DNA of 6,079 bases from positions 1 to 6,079 of the forward strand of contig JAPTUI010000305.1 in assembly GCA_028067895.1 (NCBI GenBank), written 5' to 3'. This DNA is from Pseudomonadota bacterium. GTDB lineage: Bacteria; Pseudomonadota; Gammaproteobacteria; Steroidobacterales; Steroidobacteraceae. Of this stretch, positions 1-5,112 are shown piece by piece (within the stretch, counting starts at the first letter, position 1; each line of letters starts with the position of its first letter). The notes under the pieces are model-generated. The model did not search any database, was not told where the DNA came from, and saw only the letters and a program-made list of their open reading frames with translations. Both the position numbers and the translations under genes were made by a program.

Positions 1-211
1 TCCATGCCTTTATTCCCCCACCAGGGAGGGCAGCCCCTGGCCCATGACTCGCCCCATGGTTCACACCGTCCCGAGGGCTATTGATCGCCCGATGCGATGG
101 GGCGGATTGCAGCCCCGCGGCAGCCCGCGGGATAGACCGCTGTATGACCCTCGTCTGGTCGCTGGATGGCCCGTTGGATAGCCTCGAAAATTCCGTACAA
201 GGTAAGGGGTT
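1..211. other. GC-rich stretch without a convincing gene, minor hairpins
   Basis: No reading frame here has a persuasive start, ribosome-binding site or recognisable product; the short open frames on both strands look like chance products of high G+C. Two small inverted repeats are visible: ccaggg at 21-26 with ccctgg at 35-40, and ccgcgg at 115-120 with ccgcgg at 125-130 around a 4-base loop. The second is the first clear member of the hairpin cluster that continues to about 431. The upstream neighbour lies outside the window, so this could be the tail of an intergenic region or of an unseen element. Confidence 0.4.
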
Positions 212-679
212 GTGTCACATTCGGGGGGTGCGCTTACGCGCACCGGCTGCGCCGGGCATTCCCCTCGTGTGACCCACCGCCCCCCGGCGCTCGGCGTGGC
301 TGTGCCACTTCTCGCGCCCCGGGGCTACCCCACCGTGGTCAGGGTGCTCACGCACCCCGACACCCCTCAGTCATCACGTCGCCAGTGGCAGCGCATCGGA
401 CTCGATCCTACGACGCCGCGTCTTGCGGCGTGGTGGTGGAACCCCAAGTCTCGGAACGCACGGCTTGCGGCCCTCGACGCCGCGCAGGAGGTTGGGTACA
501 CACGCACCTCCACCGGGGCTGGGTATGACATGCGGGACGCGGCGGAACACCAGGCAAGCGCTGAGCAGGCTGCGCTCGAACGGCTGGAACGCGAGGAAGG
601 ACTGGACCTGCCCCGTATCCGGAACTCTGAAACCGAGCCCGAGATCAAACCGGACGACGAGTGGGACTTCGGACGGTGA
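212..679 (+). CDS. Hypothetical protein, possibly element-encoded; start uncertain
   Basis: I do not recognise this product. The frame is open from just after a TAA at 203-205 and ends with TGA at 677-679. From about base 375 on it reads like a real protein: third codon positions are G/C-rich, a Trp-rich patch (LAAWWWNPKS) is followed by a charged, probably helical stretch (AEHQASAEQAALERLEREEG), and the tail is acidic (PDDEWDFGR). There is no signal peptide or membrane segment. The annotated GTG at 212 is only the most upstream possibility: the purine-rich aaggggtt before it sits too close for a normal ribosome-binding site, and the first 50 codons run through the hairpin cluster. A later GTG near 293, or the ATG at 530, could be the true start. 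The acidic tail and GC-rich composition resemble small phage or plasmid proteins, but that is impression only. It could also be a chance frame. Confidence 0.35.
   Translation: MSHSGGALTRTGCAGHSPRVTHRPPALGVAVPLLAPRGYPTVVRVLTHPDTPQSSRRQWQRIGLDPTTPRLAAWWWNPKSRNARLAALDAAQEVGYTRTSTGAGYDMRDAAEHQASAEQAALERLEREEGLDLPRIRNSETEPEIKPDDEWDFGR
214..273. repeat. Cloverleaf-like nested inverted repeat
   Basis: An outer imperfect stem pairs 214-226 with 261-273. It has 13 positions: 10 Watson-Crick pairs, one G-T pair and two mismatches. It encloses two further hairpins. The first is 227-244, a perfect 7-bp stem (ggtgcgc/gcgcacc) with loop ttac. The second is 243-255, a 5-bp stem ccggc/gccgg with loop tgc, sharing two bases with the first. 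The result is a compact cruciform-like unit of 60 bases. More hairpins follow at 296-308 (gtggc-tgt-gccac), 316-325 (10-bp palindrome), 342-357 (gggtgc-tcac-gcaccc) and 413-431 (acgccgc-gtctt-gcggcgt). Such clusters occur in origins and packaging regions of single-strand-replicating phages and plasmids, and in structured RNAs. The role here is inferred only from structure. Confidence 0.5.
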
Positions 680-1204
680 TGTCTTCCCCTTGCCGTCCCA
701 GGATGAATCCCGGCAGCCGGACCCCTTGCTGCCGATCGAGACCGCAATGGTCCGACAACGCCAGAGCGACCCAGCCATCTGAATGAATTGCTTCGCAGCA
801 GCCTCATGCCGCCTTCGCTGCCTCCTCAAGGAACGGGACGTTGGAACGTATTTGTCCAGGTCGGGGATTTTCATCGAACCAGGCCGCCAGGGCGCTCGTC
901 GAACCATACAGGCGGAGTCCGCTCCACGCTCTGCTATCACCACCTGCACCAGTCAGCGCAACTACCGCTTTTGACGCGAGGCACGTGCCGAGGTTTTGTA
1001 TACGATCCGCATACGTATTCATTTGTCGATTCCACCGCTTTGTGATACGAAGTTTTTCGCGAACCGGGCTCGAAAGGCAATCCGGTAGAGGCACGGGGAG
1101 ATGCGTGGCTCTGGATAGGCGGTACAGCGGCTGATCGCCACCTATTGAATCGTTGCAGAGGTTGGGAGCGTGAGCGACAACTAACAAGTGTGAGGGAGTA
1201 AACA
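680..1204. other. 525-base region with no convincing gene; leader of the 1205 gene
   Basis: Open frames exist on both strands (for example 804-1265 minus and 374-949 minus), but none has a recognisable product or good initiation signal. An imperfect direct repeat tcrtcgaacca occurs at 871-881 and 896-906. G+C falls to roughly half around 960-1060, where two perfect palindromes lie: ggcacgtgcc at 980-989 and atacgtat at 1011-1018. An imperfect stem (ataggcgg 1115-1122 with ccacctat 1138-1145, one mismatch) could form in the transcript leader. The most economical reading is a regulatory region for the secreted-protein gene that follows. Confidence 0.45.
971..1006 (+). promoter_or_regulatory. 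Weak promoter candidate with palindrome
   Basis: A good -35-like hexamer, TTGACG at 971-976, lies at the start of the A+T-richer patch upstream of the 1205 gene. No -10 hexamer of comparable quality follows at ideal distance: 994-999 (17-base spacer) matches TATAAT at only three of six positions, and the better TACGAT at 1001-1006 is too far (24). The 10-bp palindrome 980-989 falls between the two elements and could be an operator. Start mapping would be decisive; this is a suggestion only. Confidence 0.2.
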
Positions 1205-2743
1205 ATGCACGCACGATTTGGACGCAAAGTGCGGTTGATCGGCCATTGCATGGCGATCGCTGCAATCATCTTGGGTCTGCCCGTGCGGTATGCACTCGGA
1301 CAAAACCAGCAGCTGCAGGATCCATATTCGCCCGCATACGGACATCCCTATAGGCACGGAGTGGTGCCGACGCTGGAAGCCTGGCAAGAAATGCGGGCAT
1401 GGGAGGCGGCGCACTTGGCGCAGGCAGCGATTTCCGCAGGCACTTCCGCCGACACGGTGACGTACGGCGGAGGCATCGACGGAATCGGTGTGACCAGCGG
1501 AACGCCAAGAGTCTACCTGGTCTTTTATGGAAGCCAGTGGGCCAGCGGCGGGGATCCCGACGGGGCGGCGATCTACCTTCAGACACTCTTTTCCGACGTA
1601 GGCACGGGCAGCGAGCTGTGGTCCGGCACAATGACCCAGTACTGCGACGGATCCTCCGTCTCTAAAGGCGCGACTTCCTGTCCGAGCGGTGCCGCCTATG
1701 TTGGCTACCCATTCATGGGTTCCCTGGCCGGTGTCTGGTTTGATACCTCGAGCGCCGCACCTTATGAGGCGACGCAAGCGCAGCTTTCCGCCGAAGCGGT
1801 CGCGGCAGCCGCGCATTTCGGGAATACGTCAGCGGCGTCCAACCGCTACGTTCAGTATATCATCGCGTCTCCATCTGGAACGCACCCGGATGGCTTCGGT
1901 TTGGGGTCTAATAGTTTTTGCGCATGGCACAATTACACGACATCTTCATATGGCGATATCGCGTATACAAATATGCCATATGTCGCTGATCTTGGAACAA
2001 GTTGTGGAGAGGACTTTGTAAACAAGAGCACGGGCACTCTCGACGGCTTCTCAATCGTTGGCGGCCATGAATATGCCGAAACCCTGACTGACCAGAATCC
2101 TTTTGGCGGTTGGACCAATCCTTCGACCGGCGAAGAGGTCGGGGACGAATGTGCCTGGATCAGCTCGGGTCAGGGCGCAGCTGCGAACGTGCGTATGGGG
2201 AATGGGACATATGCGATGCAGAGCATATGGTCCAATGACTCCAATGCGTGCGATATATCTCACAGTCTCATCGGAACGTCGTTGAGCGCAGCTTCAACGC
2301 AGCAGTGCGGAACGTTCACGACTTCGACGAGTAATTATTCGGGCAGCGAGAGTTATTCCTGCACCGTACAGGTCACGGTCAGTGGTGGATCGGGTGGCTA
2401 TGTGGCCACCGCGACGGCGTATCCGTTTACAAGCGGTGGGGACACCACCGTTTCATCCACTTCGACCGTGTTTCCAGGCATGGTGACGGTATCGGGCAAC
2501 ACGGTATCGGCTACATACAGCTCAAGCAATGGATGGTGTTTCCCGCCGCCAAGCGGTGCATTGTACGCCATGTTTGGCGATTGCGCATTCCCACAGACGA
2601 TCGTACTGGCGGTGACGGATAGCTCTGGCAGCACCCAAACCTTCGGGTTCTCGATAGGATTGAGCGGTAACGCGTCCTTCTGCCCGCCGCCGGGTGTGGG
2701 CGATGAGTGCAGCGAGACAGATCCGCTGTACGCGACGGACTGA
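1205..2743 (+). CDS. Secreted protein with metalloprotease-like HEYAE motif
   Basis: A 512-residue exported protein. The ATG at 1205 is preceded by gagggag (1192-1198) with a 6-base spacer. Residues 1-32 form a signal peptide: basic n-region (RFGRKVR), hydrophobic core about 11-27, probable cleavage after ALG at 32. A short pro-like segment (33-90) precedes a central domain of about 95-350 that begins TPRVYLVFYGSQW and contains NSFCAWH (236-242), TNMPYVADLG (255-264) and GGHEYAE (286-292), then NPFGGW (298-303), GEEVGDECAW (309-318) and SNACD (346-350). H288, E289 and E292 resemble a zinc-metalloprotease helix of HExxE form; the acidic cluster E310, E311, D314 could supply further ligands. 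Eight or more cysteines are consistent with extracytoplasmic disulfides. Residues 355-512 look like a Ser/Thr/Gly-rich beta domain. Enzymatic function is inferred from the motif only. The order of motifs (VYxxxYG, an FC-H segment, TNPFG-like) recalls the plant EXORDIUM/PHI-1 family at a distance. The lipoprotein gene follows 63 bases downstream and is probably co-transcribed. Confidence 0.92.
   Translation: MHARFGRKVRLIGHCMAIAAIILGLPVRYALGQNQQLQDPYSPAYGHPYRHGVVPTLEAWQEMRAWEAAHLAQAAISAGTSADTVTYGGGIDGIGVTSGTPRVYLVFYGSQWASGGDPDGAAIYLQTLFSDVGTGSELWSGTMTQYCDGSSVSKGATSCPSGAAYVGYPFMGSLAGVWFDTSSAAPYEATQAQLSAEAVAAAAHFGNTSAASNRYVQYIIASPSGTHPDGFGLGSNSFCAWHNYTTSSYGDIAYTNMPYVADLGTSCGEDFVNKSTGTLDGFSIVGGHEYAETLTDQNPFGGWTNPSTGEEVGDECAWISSGQGAAANVRMGNGTYAMQSIWSNDSNACDISHSLIGTSLSAASTQQCGTFTTSTSNYSGSESYSCTVQVTVSGGSGGYVATATAYPFTSGGDTTVSSTSTVFPGMVTVSGNTVSATYSSSNGWCFPPPSGALYAMFGDCAFPQTIVLAVTDSSGSTQTFGFSIGLSGNASFCPPPGVGDECSETDPLYATD
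1947..1982. repeat. Nested palindromes in an A+T-rich patch of the secreted-protein gene
   Basis: Perfect 8-bp arms catatggc (1947-1954) and gccatatg (1975-1982) flank a 20-base spacer; the left arm overlaps a perfect 10-bp palindrome, gcgatatcgc (1953-1962). The surrounding 1890-2010 is clearly less GC-rich than the rest of the gene. It lies over codons for the NYTTSSYGDIAYTNMPY region, so protein constraint may explain it. Confidence 0.45.
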
Positions 2744-2806
2744 GCGAGTCGCCGGAGTGGCACCAATGCGAAGCACCGCGAGGAAAAAATTCAAGAGGGG
2801 CGCGCC

Positions 2807-4294
2807 ATGAGACGAAATTTTCCGCACTGCTACGGAGCGCTGCTCGGTTGTGTGGCGATGTTGGCGCTGGCGGGCTGCGGTGGCGGCTCCTCCCCCGCTC
2901 GTAGTTCCTCTGCTTGCGCAGCATGCTCGGTGGGCGGGACGGTTTCCGGGCTCAGCGGTAACGAGAGCGTGACGCTTCTGGATAACGGTGCGGACGCGCT
3001 CGACGTCGTTGGCAACGGCTCGTTTACATTCTCGACCGACCAGAGCACAGGGATGGCTTATGACGTCACAGTAAAATCGCACACGCCTGGAATTGCGTGC
3101 GCGGTGAATAACGGGAGCGGTACAGTCGGCAAGTCGAATGTGACGGGTGTCATGGTGTCCTGCGCCGACGGCACGGAAAGCGTGCTGTACTCCTTTGTGG
3201 GTGGCAGTACCGATGGCGTCCGTCCCGAGGCGGGTCTGATTATGGACGACGCCGGAGACCTTTATGGGACGACGATCGGCGGCGGTGCGAACGGCGACGG
3301 CACGGTATTCAAGATCAGCGCTGCCGGCACGGAAAGTGTCGTGCATTCTTTTGGGGGTGGCACAACAGACGGTGCGGGACCATATGCGGGTCTGATTATG
3401 GACGGCGCAGGGAACCTCTATGGCATGACGATGTACGGTGGTGCGAACAGTGGCGGTACAGTGTTCAAGATCAGCGTTGATGGTACGGAAAGCGTCCTGT
3501 ACTCCTTTCCGGCTGGCACGTTTAGTATCCCTGCCGTTTCCACGACTGTCGGGGGTACGTGGATTGCAGGTCAGTACGGGGGCTTGGTCATGGACAGTTC
3601 CGGAAACCTCTATGGAACAACAAACGCTGGTGGCACTAGCAACAACGGCATGATATTCAAGATCAGCGCTGCCGGCGCGGAAAGTGTCGTGTATTCCTTT
3701 GAGGGCGGCACAACTGATGGGTCAGATCCGGAGGCGGGTCCGATCTTGGATAGCGCCGGGAACCTCTATGGGACGACCTTCGGTGCCGGCGCGACCGGCG
3801 CCGGTACTGTGTTCAAGGTCAGTTCCGGCGGTACGGAAACGATCCTGCACTCGTTTGCGGGTGGTACGACAGACGGGTTGGGAGCTAGGGCGGGCGTGGT
3901 CATGGACAGTGCCGGGAATCTCTACGGAACGACCTTCGCTGGCGGCATGAAAGGCGACGGTACGGTGTTCGAGCTTAGCCCCACTGGTACGGAAACGATC
4001 CTGCACTCCTTTACGGGCGGGACATCCGATGGGTCGGGGCCGTTGGCGGGGCTTATTATTGACAGTGCTGGAAACCTTTTTGGAACGACAGCGTACGGCG
4101 GCACGAATGGTGATGGCACAGTATTCAAAGTCAACCCCACCGGTACAGAAACTGTCCTGTACTCTTTCGCCGGTGGCCCAACCGACGGGGCGAACCCGGT
4201 GGGAGATCTGGTCATGGACAGCGCCGGGGATCTCTATGGAACGACGGTGTACGGTGGCGCGAACGGCGGTGGCACGGTGTTCAAGATCAATTGA
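2807..4294 (+). CDS. Lipoprotein with seven GloVer-type repeats, predicted beta-propeller
   Basis: A 495-residue surface or periplasmic lipoprotein. The ATG at 2807 follows agagggg (2794-2800) at a 6-base spacing. The signal peptide ends in the lipobox LAGC, with C24 as the lipidated cysteine; the following GGGSS suggests outer-membrane sorting, not inner-membrane retention. Residues 37-120 form a small beta domain (GGTVSGLSGNESVTLLDNG ... VTGVMVSC) with C37, C40, C98 and C119. From G122 to the C-terminus run seven units starting GT/A-E-S/T-V/I-L/V-Y/H-SF and ending G-x-V/I-FKI, with LYGTT and a D-x-A/S-G-N/D core in each. This matches the 'choice-of-anchor tandem repeat GloVer-containing' type (TIGR03803) as I remember it. 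Units start at residues 122, 174, 226, 290, 342, 394 and 446; the spacing is 52 except for unit 3, which is 64. Seven units of about 50 residues fit a seven-bladed propeller, usually a binding or scaffold fold. Ligand and function are unknown. Probably in an operon with the upstream secreted protein. Confidence 0.94.
   Translation: MRRNFPHCYGALLGCVAMLALAGCGGGSSPARSSSACAACSVGGTVSGLSGNESVTLLDNGADALDVVGNGSFTFSTDQSTGMAYDVTVKSHTPGIACAVNNGSGTVGKSNVTGVMVSCADGTESVLYSFVGGSTDGVRPEAGLIMDDAGDLYGTTIGGGANGDGTVFKISAAGTESVVHSFGGGTTDGAGPYAGLIMDGAGNLYGMTMYGGANSGGTVFKISVDGTESVLYSFPAGTFSIPAVSTTVGGTWIAGQYGGLVMDSSGNLYGTTNAGGTSNNGMIFKISAAGAESVVYSFEGGTTDGSDPEAGPILDSAGNLYGTTFGAGATGAGTVFKVSSGGTETILHSFAGGTTDGLGARAGVVMDSAGNLYGTTFAGGMKGDGTVFELSPTGTETILHSFTGGTSDGSGPLAGLIIDSAGNLFGTTAYGGTNGDGTVFKVNPTGTETVLYSFAGGPTDGANPVGDLVMDSAGDLYGTTVYGGANGGGTVFKIN
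3170..4291 (+). repeat. Seven in-frame 156-bp repeats (GloVer units)
   Basis: Units begin at 3170, 3326, 3482, 3674, 3830, 3986 and 4142. The period is 156 bases, except unit 3 at 192 bases, which carries 12 extra codons around PAVSTTVGGTWIAGQ; the last unit is 150 bases to the end of coding. Units 1-4 open with ESV, units 5-7 with ETI or ETV. DNA similarity is strongest between the starts of units 5 and 6 (23 identical bases) and between the junctions leading into units 2 and 4 (from about 3311 and 3659). That points to internal duplication or gene conversion on top of older divergence. Confidence 0.9.
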
Positions 4295-4321
4295 CGAGAG
4301 CAATCAGCTATTCGCCATCGA

Positions 4322-4361
4322 GGGTGCACAGACGCAGAGCGGGGTGCACAGACGCAGAGCG
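4322..4361. repeat. Perfect 20-bp tandem duplication, two copies
   Basis: The unit gggtgcacagacgcagagcg occurs at 4322-4341 and again, identical, at 4342-4361. The second copy runs into the left arm of the inverted repeat 4353-4413, so the duplication gives that hairpin two alternative but unequal left arms. Perfect identity suggests a recent slippage event. Confidence 0.95.
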
Positions 4362-4413
4362 CGAGGCAGCGCGGCACGAACTCTGTTGGATCCGCGGGGC
4401 CTCGCGCTCTGCG
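4353..4413. terminator. 14-bp inverted repeat, possible bidirectional terminator
   Basis: Perfect arms cgcagagcgcgagg (4353-4366) and cctcgcgctctgcg (4400-4413) enclose 33 bases, in which cgcgg (4370-4374) and ccgcg (4392-4396) can extend the structure. It lies between two convergent genes, where a shared terminator is expected. No T-run follows on either strand, so classical intrinsic termination is not shown; it may instead be a repetitive extragenic palindrome or an mRNA-stabilising hairpin. Confidence 0.4.
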
Positions 4414-4469
4414 GTCGACGCATTGCCGGCTGGTGAAAGATGTTCGGTTCACGCACGTGCCATTCGCTG

Positions 4470-4511
4470 TTACGGAATATCGAGGCGGGTGTATTGGTTC
4501 GGCGGCGTCTA
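4470..4511 (-). other. In-frame TAG and apparent lost C-terminal tail of the small exported protein
   Basis: After CTG the frame reads TAG (4511-4509), then twelve codons for TPPNQYTRLDIP, then TAA (4472-4470). A single base change in the TAG (for example to TAC or AAG) would restore a 140-residue protein. The residues beyond the stop continue the beta-strand-like pattern and end naturally in IP. Confidence 0.5.
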
Positions 4512-4892
4512 CAGGGTGACGATTGCGGGTCTGCAGGACAAGGCGGCAAGAGACACCCGCACGATCTTTGTGTAGCGTTTCATCGCCGCGTCGTTGCCCT
4601 CGTCATCGAGAATGCCCACGTTGATGATCTTGCGTGCCGGTCCTTGGAGCTGATCATGAAGCCTGTGGCAGCGACCCCACCGAATGGAGAAGTGATGATT
4701 GGGATTGGTGCCGTCGTAGATCATGGTAACGATGATTTGATTCTTCCCCGCGTCGTAGCGCACAGGCCCAAAGGCGTCCGCCCGCACGTCGGTCACCATC
4801 ATGACCGTGATTGAAAGCAGCAAGCCAGGCACCCATTTCCATCGACGCGCGCGCATCCGCATGTGCGCGCCGGAATTCTGATGCGAATTCAT
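4509..4892 (-). CDS. Small exported protein, probably truncated at its C-terminus
   Basis: A 127-residue protein of unknown function. The ATG at 4892-4890 is chosen because GGAGAG (4904-4899) precedes it by 6 bases; in-frame ATGs at codons 11 and 13 lack such a site, and the frame upstream of 4892 does not look coding. Residues 1-38 form a signal peptide: basic RMRARRWKW, hydrophobic VPGLLLSITVMMV, probable cleavage around VRA-DA. The mature part contains RYDAGKNQIIVTMIYDG, NPNHHFSIRWGRC (63-75) and SLAALSCRPAIVTL at the end. C75 and C120 could form a disulfide. It resembles a family of small periplasmic proteins of Xanthomonadales and Burkholderiales that I recall only loosely. The terminal TAG interrupts what looks like a natural final strand: the same frame continues for 12 sensible residues (TPPNQYTRLDIP) to TAA at 4472-4470. 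The gene is convergent with the lipoprotein gene and downstream of the replication gene, 220 bases away. Confidence 0.78.
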   Translation of the reverse strand: MNSHQNSGAHMRMRARRWKWVPGLLLSITVMMVTDVRADAFGPVRYDAGKNQIIVTMIYDGTNPNHHFSIRWGRCHRLHDQLQGPARKIINVGILDDEGNDAAMKRYTKIVRVSLAALSCRPAIVTL

Positions 4893-5112
4893 GGCCAACT
4901 CTCCGATCCTGCTTCTTGCCACGACCGCAGACCGCGATTCTGGATCATCTCGAAACTGCCCGCAAACGGCCGAGTTCGCCAGGCCAGGAGCCGTGGTCCA
5001 CGCGCGAAAGCGGTTTGCATCGGCAGCTTCCGCCCGGATGGGAATACGCGCCCGTCCTGCAGTACGCAGCAGCAGGCTCGCCCCGGGGGCATGGATTAGG
5101 GCCGATTGCGCC
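4893..5112. other. 220-base gap between the replication gene and the small exported protein gene
   Basis: No clear gene. On the minus strand a 67-codon frame runs from ATG at 5092-5090 to TGA at 4891-4889, overlapping the next ATG as ATGA, an arrangement typical of translational coupling. However, it has no evident ribosome-binding site and its product (starting MPPGRACCCVLQDGR) is not recognised. No strong terminator or promoter is seen on reading. Confidence 0.35.
4899..4904 (-). promoter_or_regulatory. Ribosome-binding site deciding the 4892 start
   Basis: GGAGAG on the minus strand, 6 bases before the ATG at 4892. It is the only good Shine-Dalgarno match near any in-frame start of this long open frame, which otherwise extends to 5192. 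Confidence 0.7.

Larger units (their letters stand above)
4295..4508. other. Convergent intergenic region
   Basis: Between the stop of the + strand lipoprotein gene and the stop of the - strand small exported protein. It holds the tandem duplication 4322-4361, the inverted repeat 4353-4413 and, at 4470-4508, what appears to be the former 3' end of the - strand gene. No ORF here has a recognisable product. Confidence 0.6.

Noticed and set aside
374..949. 191-codon minus-strand frame
   Set aside because: Opposes the more protein-like 212-679 frame; its translation is Arg/Pro/Ser-rich low-complexity sequence typical of antisense frames in GC-rich DNA.
804..1265. 153-codon minus-strand frame ending FLEEAAKAA
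   Set aside because: The C-terminal part looks mildly protein-like, but there is no ribosome-binding site or recognisable family, and it overlaps the well-supported start of the 1205 gene. It could be a gene remnant, but I cannot support that.
2744..2806. Terminator between the secreted protein and the lipoprotein
   Set aside because: No stem-loop of note and no T-run. The a-rich gaggaaaaaattcaagagggg stretch precedes the next start codon and looks like a translation-initiation region.
2522..3346. 274-codon minus-strand frame
   Set aside because: Antisense shadow across the end of the secreted-protein gene and the start of the lipoprotein gene, both of which have strong evidence.
3170..4291. 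CRISPR-like periodic array
   Set aside because: The 156-base period is in-frame protein repetition with codon-level variation, not short identical repeats with unique spacers.
3722..4303. 193-codon minus-strand frame with internal repeats
   Set aside because: Its repeats simply mirror the GloVer repeats on the other strand.
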